64,000 nucleotides of DNA from assembly GCA_902462205.1 (NCBI GenBank), contig CABQAR010000002.1:1-64000 (forward strand), in the 5' to 3' direction. Numbering within the stretch: position 1 is the first letter of the stretch; each line of letters opens with the position of its first letter. The notes under the pieces were generated by a model. It searched no databases, was not told the origin of the DNA, and saw nothing but the letters and a program-made list of their open reading frames with translations. Positions 1-8,274 of this stretch are shown piece after piece. The translations under genes were made by a program, and so were the position numbers. Source of the DNA: an uncultured Dialister sp. (GTDB taxonomy: Bacteria; Bacillota; Negativicutes; Veillonellales; Dialisteraceae).

Positions 1-29
1 TTCCCAGTTATGTCTATAAGTTTTGTCAT
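1..29 (-). CDS. Start of a gene downstream of hsdM, cut by the window edge
   Basis: After the hsdM stop there is an AGGG-containing stretch and then an ATG (27-29, minus strand) opening the frame MTKLIDITG, which runs off the window. A type I specificity subunit (HsdS) is expected by position. However, this N-terminus also resembles the LIDxTG start common in small HNH/AP2-type phage proteins. A second ATG at 34-36 opens another frame (MINDKTYRHNWE). Too little is visible to choose a product or be certain of the start. Confidence 0.35.
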
Positions 30-75
30 TTATCATCCCTACAAACCTCAATTTGCCTGAGATTTGCCTTCCTTT

Positions 76-1578
76 CTAAGCGTTTAACAGCTTCTCCAGC
101 TCATCCATTTCGTTCTTGATATCAGCTTCAATCTTACGAATATTTGCCATAATCTCGGATGTTGGCGGATACTCCACTGCTTTATATTCGACCTCTTTGT
201 ACTTATTGATGCTGAGGTCATAGCCATTGTCCACGATATCCTTCTTAGGAACCATGAAGGATTTATCCGTTCTCTTTCTGTCTGCTTCACCGGCAAGATC
301 CTTAAATCTTGCAATGATATCAGGAATGTCGTTCCCTTTTACAGGAGTTCTCTTATCATCCAAACTGAATCCATCTGCCGTCATATCATAGAACCATACT
401 TTATCGGTGCCGCCATGCTCCGTCTTGGTGAAGACCAGGATAGCTGTTGATACTCCGGCATAAGGCTTGAACACACCGGAAGGCATTGAAATAACAGCTT
501 CAAGTCTCTGGTTCTCAACGATTTCTTTTCTGATTGATTTATGTGCTGTAGAAGATCCAAAGAGTACACCGTCAGGAACAATGCATGCACATCTGCCACC
601 AATCTTTAGGATACGAATAAAAAGGGTCAGGAATAGTAATTCTGTTTTCTTTGTTTTACATACTTTCAGTAAATCACCGGATACGGATTCTGCATCAAGA
701 CTTCCCTTAAAAGGTGGATTGGCAAGAACCAAAGAATATTTTTCCTTGTCCGGATTTTGATCAGACAGGGAGTCTCTGTACTCGATATATGGATTGTCAA
801 TTCCGTGAGTCATCATATTCATGGCACCAATGCGGAGCATGGTACGATCCATATCATAACCATGGAACATGTGGTTCATGTAGTGATCTTTCTTCTGCTT
901 ATCGAAGAAGATTTCCTCTTTCTTATTTTTCTTCAGATATTCTCCTGAAGCAACCAGGAAGCCGGAAGTACCACAAGCAGGATCACAAATCACTTCATCG
1001 CTGGAAGGATTCATCATCTCTACCATCATGCGGATTATATGTCTCGGTGTTCTAAACTGACCATTTCTGCCTGACTGCGAAATCTTGGAAAGTAGATACT
1101 CATACACATCTCCCCTTACATCAGAGGTCTGAATCTCATTCATCAGGGCATAGATTTCATCCAACGAGTCAACTACTTTTGAAAGTACCAACGGCGTCGG
1201 CAACTTAAAGATAGCGTCATCCATATACTTGGAATAGGCACTGTTCTTATCACTGTGAAGAGTCTTGATAAATGGGAATACCCATTCCTGCATTACGGCG
1301 TACATTCTGTCTGCCGGAAAATCATGGAAAACAGACCACTTAAGCTGATTACCATCGATGATCCTTTCACCAATCTTCACTTCTTCTGCGAAAATGCTCT
1401 GATAAGGAAGACCAAGCATTGCGCTCTCCTTAGCCCTCATATTGTCGAAATCATCCAGATCATGAATAAACATGAGGTAAGTAATCTGTTCAATAACATC
1501 CAGTGGATTTACCATGCCACCTGCAGCGAAAACATCCCATAACCCATCAATTTTATTCTTTAATTCGCCTGTAATCAT
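76..1578 (-). CDS. hsdM: Type I restriction-modification DNA methyltransferase subunit
   Basis: This is an N6-adenine methylase of the HsdM/N6_Mtase family, 500 residues, a normal length. The N-terminal helical domain is followed by the family stretch GQFRTPRHI (about 173-181), the SAM-binding motif I DPACGTSGF (199-207) and the catalytic motif NPPF (287-290). In type I systems HsdM pairs with HsdS to methylate a bipartite site and with HsdR to cut unmethylated DNA; neither partner is fully inside the window. The start ATG directly follows the stop of the fic gene (TAA-ATG), with the GGAGGA ribosome site inside the end of fic, so the two are translationally coupled. Composition is more AT-rich than the window average, consistent with an acquired defence segment. 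Confidence 0.93.
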   Translation of the reverse strand: MITGELKNKIDGLWDVFAAGGMVNPLDVIEQITYLMFIHDLDDFDNMRAKESAMLGLPYQSIFAEEVKIGERIIDGNQLKWSVFHDFPADRMYAVMQEWVFPFIKTLHSDKNSAYSKYMDDAIFKLPTPLVLSKVVDSLDEIYALMNEIQTSDVRGDVYEYLLSKISQSGRNGQFRTPRHIIRMMVEMMNPSSDEVICDPACGTSGFLVASGEYLKKNKKEEIFFDKQKKDHYMNHMFHGYDMDRTMLRIGAMNMMTHGIDNPYIEYRDSLSDQNPDKEKYSLVLANPPFKGSLDAESVSGDLLKVCKTKKTELLFLTLFIRILKIGGRCACIVPDGVLFGSSTAHKSIRKEIVENQRLEAVISMPSGVFKPYAGVSTAILVFTKTEHGGTDKVWFYDMTADGFSLDDKRTPVKGNDIPDIIARFKDLAGEADRKRTDKSFMVPKKDIVDNGYDLSINKYKEVEYKAVEYPPTSEIMANIRKIEADIKNEMDELEKLLNA

Positions 1579-2628
1579 TTAGTCCTCCGCTTTCCACACA
1601 TACTTCGTGTAACGGCCACCGCCAATTTTCTCTATTGCTCCACTCTTAAATAAGTCTGCAAGCGTCCTCTGGATTGTTGTATCGCTGATATTCGGATTCA
1701 TTTCCATCAGTTCTGACTTTGTAATCGTACCGACATGTCTTTTAATCATTTCCCGAATGCGATCCGGCTTAGTCAACTCCGGATCTGTCAGCAGTTTCAC
1801 TCTGGATTCAAACTCACGATACGCTCCTATGATGATTCCAAGCATGTAATTTATGAAAGGCTTGTAGTCATTGGTATTGACGTGCCAATTTATGGAACTG
1901 TCCTGAAGAACTTCGTAATAGGTCTCTTTGGAATCCTCTATTATTTTTTCTATACTGATATACTTACCAACAATGAATCCTGACTGATAAAGGAGTAGCA
2001 ACGTAAGCAATCGGCTCATCCTTCCATTTCCATCATCAAATGGGTGGATGCACAAGAAATCAAGAATGAACATCATATTCAAGATCAGCGGGTCCACTTC
2101 ATCCTTGGCTTCCTTATAAGCTTTACAGAGTGCGTCTACGGAAGGTGGTGTCTCCCAGGCAGCCACAGGCCTGAATCTCACGCTTGCATTGCCATCTGAA
2201 TCCGTTTCTTGAATGATGTTGTCCGATGTTTTAAAGACTCCTCCTACAGAATTTCCCAAAAACTTATATAAGTCTCTATGCAATTGCAAAAGATAGTTGT
2301 CATTAATCGGAATATAATTGTAGTTCTCATGAATCGTATTCAGCACATCCCTGTATCCTGCAATCTCTGACTCATCTCTATTTCTCGGAGTAGTCTTTGC
2401 TTTAACCAGATTTCTTAAGCGATCATCTGAAGTAGAGATTCCTTCTATTCTGTTTGATGCTTCCGTACTCTGTATTTTGGCAATCTCAACGAGTTCATGC
2501 AGCTCATCTTTATGAGTTTCTACAAACAATCGTTGCTCGCCCTTAAATTCATTAATAAGCGTAAGCTTCTTCACTATTTCCGGAGTCAAAAGTTTTTTCC
2601 ATTTTTCTTTGTAATTGTAATCTCTCAT
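1579..2628 (-). CDS. Fic family protein, predicted self-inhibited AMP-transferase
   Basis: A 349-residue Fic protein. The active-site motif HPFDDGNGR lies at 195-203 and matches the HPFx(D/E)GNGR consensus used to transfer AMP from ATP to target hydroxyls. The N-terminal half carries SNRIEG (58-63), which fits the S/TxxxE(G/N) inhibitory helix placed before the Fic core in class II proteins, so autoinhibition is predicted. The last roughly 70 residues look like a winged helix (TKSELMEMNPNISDTTIQRTL), suggesting DNA binding and perhaps autoregulation. It is the first gene of the fic-hsdM operon. Fic proteins beside type I methylases are recurrent, but a functional link to restriction is inference. 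Confidence 0.9.
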   Translation of the reverse strand: MRDYNYKEKWKKLLTPEIVKKLTLINEFKGEQRLFVETHKDELHELVEIAKIQSTEASNRIEGISTSDDRLRNLVKAKTTPRNRDESEIAGYRDVLNTIHENYNYIPINDNYLLQLHRDLYKFLGNSVGGVFKTSDNIIQETDSDGNASVRFRPVAAWETPPSVDALCKAYKEAKDEVDPLILNMMFILDFLCIHPFDDGNGRMSRLLTLLLLYQSGFIVGKYISIEKIIEDSKETYYEVLQDSSINWHVNTNDYKPFINYMLGIIIGAYREFESRVKLLTDPELTKPDRIREMIKRHVGTITKSELMEMNPNISDTTIQRTLADLFKSGAIEKIGGGRYTKYVWKAED

Positions 2629-2651
2629 TCAATTACCTCATTTGAGTTTTA

Positions 2652-2684
2652 TCTTTGTCATTTTTCTCTTATTTGACTAAATTA
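2652..2684. repeat. Upstream copy A of an imperfect direct repeat before fic
   Basis: About 33 bp resembling 2731-2763: both contain TTTGTCATTTTT followed by TTTGACYAAAT. The TTTGAC-TAAAT part (2672-2682) is a near-palindrome. It lies just upstream of the fic start. A binding site for the Fic winged helix or another regulator is plausible but unproven. Confidence 0.5.
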
Positions 2685-2730
2685 ACTATTATTAATTTAG
2701 CACGTCCTAGTGTAGTAGTCAATGATTTTA

Positions 2731-2763
2731 ATTTTGTCATTTTTAATTATTTTGACCAAATTG
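2731..2763. repeat. Upstream copy B of the direct repeat before fic
   Basis: Second copy, 79 bp from the first, with the TTTGACCAAAT box at 2751-2761. A third partial box with the TGACCAA core lies at 2774-2780. The evenly AT-rich 2629-2783 stretch contains no credible gene and probably holds the fic promoter and its operators. Confidence 0.5.
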
Positions 2764-2783
2764 AGCGCAAAGCTGACCAATTT

Positions 2784-2811
2784 AAAAGAAGCCTCCATCG
2801 GAAGCCTCTTT
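2784..2811 (-). terminator. Terminator of the exported esterase gene
   Basis: On the minus strand a 12-bp stem (AAAGAGGCTTCC paired with GGAGGCTTCTTT, two G-U pairs, 3-nt loop) is followed by a short T run. It lies about 95 bp past the esterase stop. Confidence 0.55.
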
Positions 2812-2905
2812 CATGCATATCTATTTATTCTTATCAAGAACAGTCCCTTACGTGACATACCATGCCATGACCAGACCGTAATCCGCTTTCGTTCCCAACC
2901 CGTAC

Positions 2906-4258
2906 TCATACATGAAGCTTTGCAGACATATATTTCCCCGATTCCGTCCTGCTGACAGGATTTCCGGACAGTGTCTGTGCAAACAGCCAGTCCCGGATTC
3001 CTTCGATCTGGTATGCCACGGACCAGGTATACATATGGTTGCCTCCCTGGAATACGGAATAATGGATATGGGCGCCCTGCGCTTCCGACGCCCGGGCCAG
3101 ACTGTCAAACTGTTCTGCCGTGGAATGGCTGTCCCAAAATTCACTGCGGGCCACCTTCGTCCCCAGTTTTTCCCAGTTTTCCGTAGCCGTATTCATCGCG
3201 GGATATGCTTTCGAATCCCCTTCGGATACGAGTATCCAAAGATTCTTATCCTTCAGCACATTCATTTCATCCGTATCCCACTGGCATGCCACAAGGTACT
3301 GGGCTGCAAACAGATCGGGATACCTGTCGCTGATGGCGATATTGGCCATGCCCCCCTGTGACTGGCCTGAGCCGTAAATGCGGTCCTTATCCACAGCATA
3401 ATGGCTGATGACATGATGAAGAAGATCCGTGACCAGTGTCAGTCCTTCTGTCCATCGATTTTCATCCGTCGTCATCATTCCCAGACGATCGACCAGATCC
3501 TGCGTATACTGGGGCGCCAGAATAATCGCTTCATGCTTTGCCTGTTCCTTTTCCGTAGCAAAAATGGTGGCGCCGTTCCCCTGGAACAGAGGCGTCCTGT
3601 CATTATTGATATTGGCGCTTGCATCCGCCACAAAGAAATAGAGCGGATAGCTTTTCGACGCGTCATAATCCTTTGGCAGGTATAAATTATAGGGAATGGA
3701 ATAACCTGTATCCGGATCTGTGTAGGTATACGTCTTAAATTCATCAATGATGCTGGGCGCTTCCTCCGTCCCTTCCATGACGTCCCCGTTTCCCGGATAT
3801 ACGGTGCCATCCATGGCTGATACATCTCCGGACTGGACCACCTTAACTGACAAATGAGGCACCTGCCGATCCGATCTCATCGGAGCTTCCCCTGATTTCC
3901 CGACGCCCGCTTTCGGCGCCCCTCCGTCATTTCTCTGCTTCTGCACAAACGGCACCGTGTTTTCTTGCCTGAATTCGATAACCACGTACTTTCCTGTTTC
4001 TCCACCTTCTTTTTCAGAACGGCCTGCCCTGTTATATGTGTATAGCTTGGAAATATTCCGGCCTTCCACGGAATAATCGGCCATCTGCAGCGATTTTCCG
4101 TCAATCGCCTTTGGGTATTCGATGGCGACCGCAGATACCTTTTCCCCGTCACCATATACGTCGGGAATGATCGTCACCGGCAGAGCGGCGAAGGACGGAC
4201 CTGATACGGCCGTCAGATATAATCCGAGAAATGCGGATAATGCATGTCTTTTATCCAT
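2906..4258 (-). CDS. Exported alpha/beta-hydrolase (esterase or peptidase-like)
   Basis: A 450-residue predicted secreted hydrolase. The start at 4258 is preceded by GGGAGG; an open frame extends further upstream but has no ribosome site and no homology-like character. Residues 1-25 form a signal peptide ending near SFAA. An N-terminal region (about 26-140) rich in strands resembles the Ig-like domain found in some esterases. The catalytic domain starts near 175 and carries the nucleophile elbow GSGQSQGG (Ser300), a likely acid Asp348 (SEGDS) and His408 (GGNHMY). The layout fits PHB-depolymerase/feruloyl-esterase-like or prolyl-oligopeptidase-like enzymes; the substrate is unknown. A 13-bp inverted repeat lies immediately upstream. 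Confidence 0.8.
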   Translation of the reverse strand: MDKRHALSAFLGLYLTAVSGPSFAALPVTIIPDVYGDGEKVSAVAIEYPKAIDGKSLQMADYSVEGRNISKLYTYNRAGRSEKEGGETGKYVVIEFRQENTVPFVQKQRNDGGAPKAGVGKSGEAPMRSDRQVPHLSVKVVQSGDVSAMDGTVYPGNGDVMEGTEEAPSIIDEFKTYTYTDPDTGYSIPYNLYLPKDYDASKSYPLYFFVADASANINNDRTPLFQGNGATIFATEKEQAKHEAIILAPQYTQDLVDRLGMMTTDENRWTEGLTLVTDLLHHVISHYAVDKDRIYGSGQSQGGMANIAISDRYPDLFAAQYLVACQWDTDEMNVLKDKNLWILVSEGDSKAYPAMNTATENWEKLGTKVARSEFWDSHSTAEQFDSLARASEAQGAHIHYSVFQGGNHMYTWSVAYQIEGIRDWLFAQTLSGNPVSRTESGKYMSAKLHV

Positions 4259-4272
4259 AAAAACCTCCCTGG

Positions 4273-4316
4273 TATTCCATTTCACTTCCAGTATACTCTC
4301 CCTGTGAAATGGAATA
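4273..4316. promoter_or_regulatory. 13-bp perfect inverted repeat around a -10-like element
   Basis: TATTCCATTTCAC (4273-4285) and its exact complement (4304-4316) flank an 18-nt spacer containing AGTATACT. Read on the esterase strand the spacer gives TATACT, a possible -10. It could be a pair of operator half-sites or an mRNA 5' hairpin that blocks translation of the esterase. Confidence 0.6.
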
Positions 4317-4351
4317 CAGAATCCTGCCCTTTGCGTTTCATCCCACCATAT

Positions 4352-4387
4352 AAAAGCGCTCCCCCAAAAATAAGGAGGAACGCTTTT
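4352..4387. terminator. Terminator after the first CpXC gene
   Basis: A strong hairpin with AAAAGCG...CGCTTTT arms continuing into TCCCCC/GGAGGA pairing. It sits between the CpXC gene (ending at 4480 on the minus strand) and the esterase start, so it insulates the two. Confidence 0.75.
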
Positions 4388-4479
4388 CCTGTTTATGCAT
4401 CCTGAAAGGATCCATGCTTTTCTTATTGATTCATTTTGAGAATCCTGCACAGGGCTTATACAGGCTGTTTTTCCGTTTC

Positions 4480-5118
4480 TTACAGCCTTTCCATCATGGC
4501 CCTTGCCCATTCTTTATCTATGATGACGTCCGTCGGGGAATACAGGTTGATCATGTCTGCCGCCTTCTCCGCCAGCGCATCGTAGAGCGACCGGTCGAAT
4601 TCCATGGCCGCTTCCATTTTCCCTTCCTTCCGCAGGAGGAACCCATGCTCTCCGTCTTCATTCGTCGCGAAAAATACTTCGTCGATCCCCTTATCCTTGT
4701 AATGGGCTTCCAGATTGGCATAGATGCCGCTTTTCATGATTTCTATGATTTTGTCATTGAGGCCTGCATCGAAAATCAGCAGTTTTTCCTTGAAGTCATT
4801 ATAGGATAAAACGATGCGGCGGGTATAATCCTTAAACGCATTCGTCTGATCCGTCAGCACGCCCCTCATTTCACTGTAATCCGAACCGTCGGCGTCGCAG
4901 AATATGAAAAGCCTGTTTTCCGGCTCATGGTAAAGGAAATTATAATTGAGCATGGCGGACGCGCCGCAGTCCCCGCAATGAAACCGGAAGGCCTCATCAT
5001 TTCTGACCGCTTCTTTCATTTCCGGATTTTCCATGGTATTGATGCTGTCCCAAACCCGGAATGACTGTTTCTTTCCGCAGCCCGGGCAGGTGATTTCCTG
5101 CATTTGTGCCTGTGACAT
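4480..5118 (-). CDS. CpXC domain protein, copy 1
   Basis: A 212-residue protein with an N-terminal pair of zinc-ribbon-like motifs, CPGC (about 11-14) and CGDC (about 49-52), matching the CpXC family (named for its Cys-Pro-X-Cys motif; function not established). The C-terminal part is acidic and helical with no recognised catalytic residues. It lies 16 bp downstream of a clear paralogue (5135-5794) with the same architecture and phrases (DEAF, CG.C, NYNFLY/DYSFLY). GGAG precedes the ATG. The pair is probably one transcript. Confidence 0.8.
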   Translation of the reverse strand: MSQAQMQEITCPGCGKKQSFRVWDSINTMENPEMKEAVRNDEAFRFHCGDCGASAMLNYNFLYHEPENRLFIFCDADGSDYSEMRGVLTDQTNAFKDYTRRIVLSYNDFKEKLLIFDAGLNDKIIEIMKSGIYANLEAHYKDKGIDEVFFATNEDGEHGFLLRKEGKMEAAMEFDRSLYDALAEKAADMINLYSPTDVIIDKEWARAMMERL

Positions 5119-5134
5119 GATGGCTCCTTTTTAT

Positions 5135-5794
5135 TTATATTTTCTGAATTTCTGCCAGTGCTTTCGCACTCCATTCCGCATTGATGACGGGCTGGTTTTC
5201 GGACAGCCTGTCCACGATTTCTTTCAGACCCGTCCGTATCTGTTCGTACATCGGCCGTTCGAAAGCATAGGCGGCCACGGTTTTTCCCTGTTCCTCGAAA
5301 CGGAAATAGTGGTTTCCGTCGCCGCCGAGATCGAACCGTACCTTTTCAGGGTGCAGCTCCGGCTGCTTCTGACGCAGGGTGGCATAGGCGATGCCTTTCA
5401 TGATTTCAATGATACGGTCGTCCAGTCCCCCATCAAAGATCATGAGCTTTTCCTGAAACGCTTCATGGGAAGTCACCAGTCTTTTTTTCATTCCCTTGAG
5501 CTTTTCTTCATCCAGCCCATGCTTTTCAGACTGCCCGGTCAGCAGCTTCCATGCTTCCCCATAGTCTTCCTGATCGGCAGCGTAATAAATCATGAACAGG
5601 GAAGACGGCTCGGAGTACAGGAAGGAATAATCCATATGCGTCCTGTATCTGCAATGGCCGCAGGAAAAAAGGAATGCCTCATTATTCCTGACCTTACGAA
5701 TCATTTCAGGCTGCTTTGACGCATCTATATGGTCCAGCCTCTCAAAGGAAACTGTTTTTCCGCAATGTGGACAGGAAACTTCCAGCAAAGACAT
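5135..5794 (-). CDS. CpXC domain protein, copy 2
   Basis: A 219-residue paralogue of the neighbouring gene, with CPHC near residue 9 and CGHC near 47. The start at 5794 (MSLLEVSC) is chosen because GGAGG lies 6 nt upstream; an in-frame ATG 24 nt earlier lacks one. The tandem arrangement points to local duplication with divergence. Paired Cys motifs imply metal binding, but no enzymatic role can be assigned. Confidence 0.8.
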   Translation of the reverse strand: MSLLEVSCPHCGKTVSFERLDHIDASKQPEMIRKVRNNEAFLFSCGHCRYRTHMDYSFLYSEPSSLFMIYYAADQEDYGEAWKLLTGQSEKHGLDEEKLKGMKKRLVTSHEAFQEKLMIFDGGLDDRIIEIMKGIAYATLRQKQPELHPEKVRFDLGGDGNHYFRFEEQGKTVAAYAFERPMYEQIRTGLKEIVDRLSENQPVINAEWSAKALAEIQKI

Positions 5795-5861
5795 ACAACC
5801 TCCGTCAATCGAAATCATTTACCTTATTATATCATCTGCCAGGAAAAGGGCGCCCGCATGG

Positions 5862-5891
5862 AAAAAAGCTGCCGGAACCGGACACGGCAGC
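5862..5891 (-). terminator. Terminator of the nitroreductase gene
   Basis: Minus-strand hairpin GCTGCCG...CGGCAGC followed by TTTTTT, 20 bp past the nitroreductase stop. Confidence 0.8.
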
Positions 5892-5910
5892 CTCGTATTG
5901 CTCTCTGCAA

Positions 5911-6456
5911 TCATAATTTGAAGGTCAATACCTGTTTCAGGGGCTTCCTTTCATTGGCGATGGGAATCACTTCCGGATAGCCGACCGCGATGATGCAGGA
6001 CACGTCATATTCTTCCGGCAGGTCAAGTATTTCCTTGATCTTATCCTCATCATAGCGTCCCATGATCAGCGTCCCCAGATTGACCGCGCGGGCAGCAAGG
6101 CAGAAATGATCCGCAGCCATGCCTGCGTCAAACGACTGCCAGTGGGTTCCTTTCGTCGTGGACGGCGTTCCGTCCGGTTCGTATCCCGAAAGCCCCTTCA
6201 CCGTGCAGAGAACGATCAGCGCCGGCGCTTCATGGATATTTTCCGTATTCCATGGGAATTTTTTCGTACATTCATCAGCAATCCTGTCTTTCAGCTCCTG
6301 ATTCAGAACCGCCACATATCTGACAGGCTGTGTGTTTTCCCAGCAGGAAACCATCTGCGCGATTTCCACCACGTTCTCTATATCCCCTGCCGACACTTCG
6401 TCTTTCGTATAATTGCGGATACTTCTCCTTGTAATCAGGCATTCAATTGCATCCAT
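5911..6456 (-). CDS. Nitroreductase family flavoprotein
   Basis: A 181-residue FMN-dependent oxidoreductase of the nitroreductase fold. The N-terminal RRSIRNY signature (about 10-16) for FMN phosphate contact is present, as are the central AGMAADHFCLAARAVNLGT region and the C-terminal AVGYPEVIP stretch. Such enzymes use NAD(P)H to reduce nitro, quinone or flavin substrates; the natural substrate here cannot be told. It is monocistronic, with its own terminator downstream. GGAGG precedes the start. Confidence 0.88.
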   Translation of the reverse strand: MDAIECLITRRSIRNYTKDEVSAGDIENVVEIAQMVSCWENTQPVRYVAVLNQELKDRIADECTKKFPWNTENIHEAPALIVLCTVKGLSGYEPDGTPSTTKGTHWQSFDAGMAADHFCLAARAVNLGTLIMGRYDEDKIKEILDLPEEYDVSCIIAVGYPEVIPIANERKPLKQVLTFKL

Positions 6457-6544
6457 CGTTTCCTCCTCCAGAAAAAGAATATGTAAAGAATATTTGCCTT
6501 ATATTATACGGAATCCATGGAATGCTGTCACTTCCCTATGCATA

Positions 6545-6575
6545 CAAAAAATGACCGCGGGAGTTCCACGGCCAT
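6545..6575 (-). terminator. Terminator of the symporter gene
   Basis: Minus-strand stem ATGGCCGTGG/CCGCGGTCAT (one G-U) followed by TTTTTTG. Confidence 0.75.
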
Positions 6576-6600
6576 TTCCATGCTATGCTTGTATTTTACA

Positions 6601-8004
6601 TTATTTCCAGTATTCCAGTTCGTCAAGATTCAGTCCTACATCTGCCGCATGGAACACGGGATCTTTCCCTTCCGCCTTCTGTTTTTCATAATCCTTCATC
6701 ACCTTGATCGCAGTTCCGCCGAGCGTCAAGCACGCAGGGATATTGATCAGGCACATGAAGGCCATGAGGATATCCGCGATATCCCAGGCAGCTGCCATGG
6801 ACATGCCGGCACCGATGAAGATGACGGCGGCTGCCACGATGCGGTACAGCATCATGAAGGATTTGCCTGCTTCCTTCTTATTGATGAAGATGATGCAGTT
6901 GTCCACATAGAACAGGTTGCCGATCAGCGTGGAGAAAGCGAAGAGCACCATGCTGAAGGTGATCAGGATGGGTCCGAAATCGCCGAAAGCCACCGTGACC
7001 GCATTCTGTACATAAGCTGCTCCTGCCACATCTTTGGTGATCGGTGTGCCGGAAGCAAGGCACATCATGGCCGTAGCCGTACAAATGAGGAGCGTATCAA
7101 TAAATACGGAGAGCATCTGCACCAGACCCTGTTTGACAGGATGGCTGACATCAGCCGCAGCTGCCGCGTTCGGTGCGGAGCCTACGCCTGCTTCGTTGGA
7201 ATACAGGCCGCGCTTTACGCCGTACATCAGGCAGGAACCGGACACGCCGCCCAGAATGGACTGGAAATCAAAAGCGTCTGCGAAAACGATGCTGAATACA
7301 TGGGGAATCAGATCGATATGCATGATGACCACGATCAGGGCAGCCGCGATATAGATGACGCCCATCACCGGGACCATGAAGCCCGTTACTTTCAGGATAC
7401 GGCGTCCGCCGCCCATGATGCAGTAGCCGACGAGCAGTCCGAGAATCGCTCCGATCACCCACGGGCTTGTCACAGGATCATACCAGCTGTACGCTGCAAA
7501 GGTGGACTGCAGGTTATAGGACGCCAGCATATTGAAGCCGCCTGCATAGGTAATGATCAGGAAGAATGCAAAAGCAACGCCGAGGGCGCGGTTGTGCATG
7601 GCTGATTCGATGTAGTAAGCAGGTCCGCCATAGCTGTCCCCGTTCGCATTCCTTCTTTTGTACACCTGGGCAAGGGTGCTTTCAATAAAGGCAGAAGCAC
7701 CGCCGACAATGGCGATGACCCACATCCAGAACATGGCGCCCGGTCCGCCGAGGCAGATCGCGGTAGATACACCGATGATATTTCCTGTCCCTACACGGGA
7801 AGCCGTGGAAACCATCAGTGCATGGAACGGTGAAACAGCGCCTTCATTCTGTGGCTTTTCCATGACAAGCCGGATGCTTTCCCAGAACATCCGGAACTGG
7901 ATCAGTCCGGTCCTGAAGGTGAAATACAGTCCGGCTGCTACCAGAACGACGACGAGGATGGGATAATACAGTATCCCGTCCAGATAATCAAGAATGGCCA
8001 TCAT
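6601..8004 (-). CDS. Alanine/glycine:cation symporter (AGCS family)
   Basis: A 467-residue inner-membrane sodium- or proton-coupled amino-acid importer with about 10-11 hydrophobic helices. Family hallmarks include the N-terminal TASRVGTGNIIGV block, GPGAMFWMW, the mid-protein KRGLYSNEAGVGSAPNAAAAADVSHPVKQG region (abridged here) and the SGT loop. It normally imports alanine and glycine. The gene stands alone with a strong promoter about 150 bp upstream and palindromic sites in the leader, suggesting repression or roadblock control. Two adjacent ATG codons are possible starts; GGAGGG lies about 11 nt upstream. Confidence 0.93.
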   Translation of the reverse strand: MMAILDYLDGILYYPILVVVLVAAGLYFTFRTGLIQFRMFWESIRLVMEKPQNEGAVSPFHALMVSTASRVGTGNIIGVSTAICLGGPGAMFWMWVIAIVGGASAFIESTLAQVYKRRNANGDSYGGPAYYIESAMHNRALGVAFAFFLIITYAGGFNMLASYNLQSTFAAYSWYDPVTSPWVIGAILGLLVGYCIMGGGRRILKVTGFMVPVMGVIYIAAALIVVIMHIDLIPHVFSIVFADAFDFQSILGGVSGSCLMYGVKRGLYSNEAGVGSAPNAAAAADVSHPVKQGLVQMLSVFIDTLLICTATAMMCLASGTPITKDVAGAAYVQNAVTVAFGDFGPILITFSMVLFAFSTLIGNLFYVDNCIIFINKKEAGKSFMMLYRIVAAAVIFIGAGMSMAAAWDIADILMAFMCLINIPACLTLGGTAIKVMKDYEKQKAEGKDPVFHAADVGLNLDELEYWK

Positions 8005-8107
8005 AAAATTGACTCTCCCTCCGCGTTCCTGACGGCTCCTTCTGCATCGGCAGTTCCGGCAAGCTGTCCGGCAACGACTTGAATAAAAAAATACTTCCGT
8101 TTCCCTA

Positions 8108-8147
8108 TGTGACTACTTTGTCACAGTCCATATGACCTTTCATCACA
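8108..8147. promoter_or_regulatory. CRP/FNR-like palindromes in the symporter leader
   Basis: TGTGAC-N6-GTCACA (8108-8125) is a perfect palindrome matching the TGTGA-N6-TCACA pattern of CRP-family regulators. TATGA-N7-TCACA (8131-8147) is a second, imperfect site. Both lie just downstream of the -10, where a bound protein would block transcription. The regulator is not identified. Confidence 0.6.
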
Positions 8148-8156
8148 ACTATAAAA

Positions 8157-8185
8157 ATAGTAATAAGTTTTATGTCCCTTGTCAA
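8157..8185 (-). promoter_or_regulatory. Strong sigma-70-type promoter of the symporter gene
   Basis: Minus strand: TTGACA (8180-8185), 17-bp spacer, TACTAT (8157-8162). The predicted start of transcription near 8150 leaves about 145 nt of leader. No recognised glycine riboswitch was found in it. Confidence 0.8.
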
Positions 8186-8243
8186 TATTCCGGCCCTTCT
8201 TTTCCTCATGAAAAACCGCTGGCGCGCCTGATATTTTTCACAC

Positions 8244-8270
8244 AAAAAAGACAGCCCCATGGCTGCCTTT
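8244..8270 (-). terminator. Terminator of the PAP2 phosphatase gene
   Basis: Minus-strand GGCAGCC-ATG-GGGCTGTC hairpin followed by TTTTTTG, directly after the stop codon. Confidence 0.8.
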
Positions 8271-8274
8271 CGAA

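Noticed and set aside
1..2628. Prophage or integrative element end
   Set aside because: No integrase, attachment repeat or tRNA is visible at the edge; only composition and gene content hint at transfer.
6517..7605. A 362-codon frame antisense to the symporter gene
   Set aside because: Low-complexity His/Asp-rich translation typical of a reverse-strand shadow.
8005..8157. Glycine riboswitch ahead of the symporter
   Set aside because: The leader lacks the conserved tandem glycine aptamer core; the visible control elements are palindromes.
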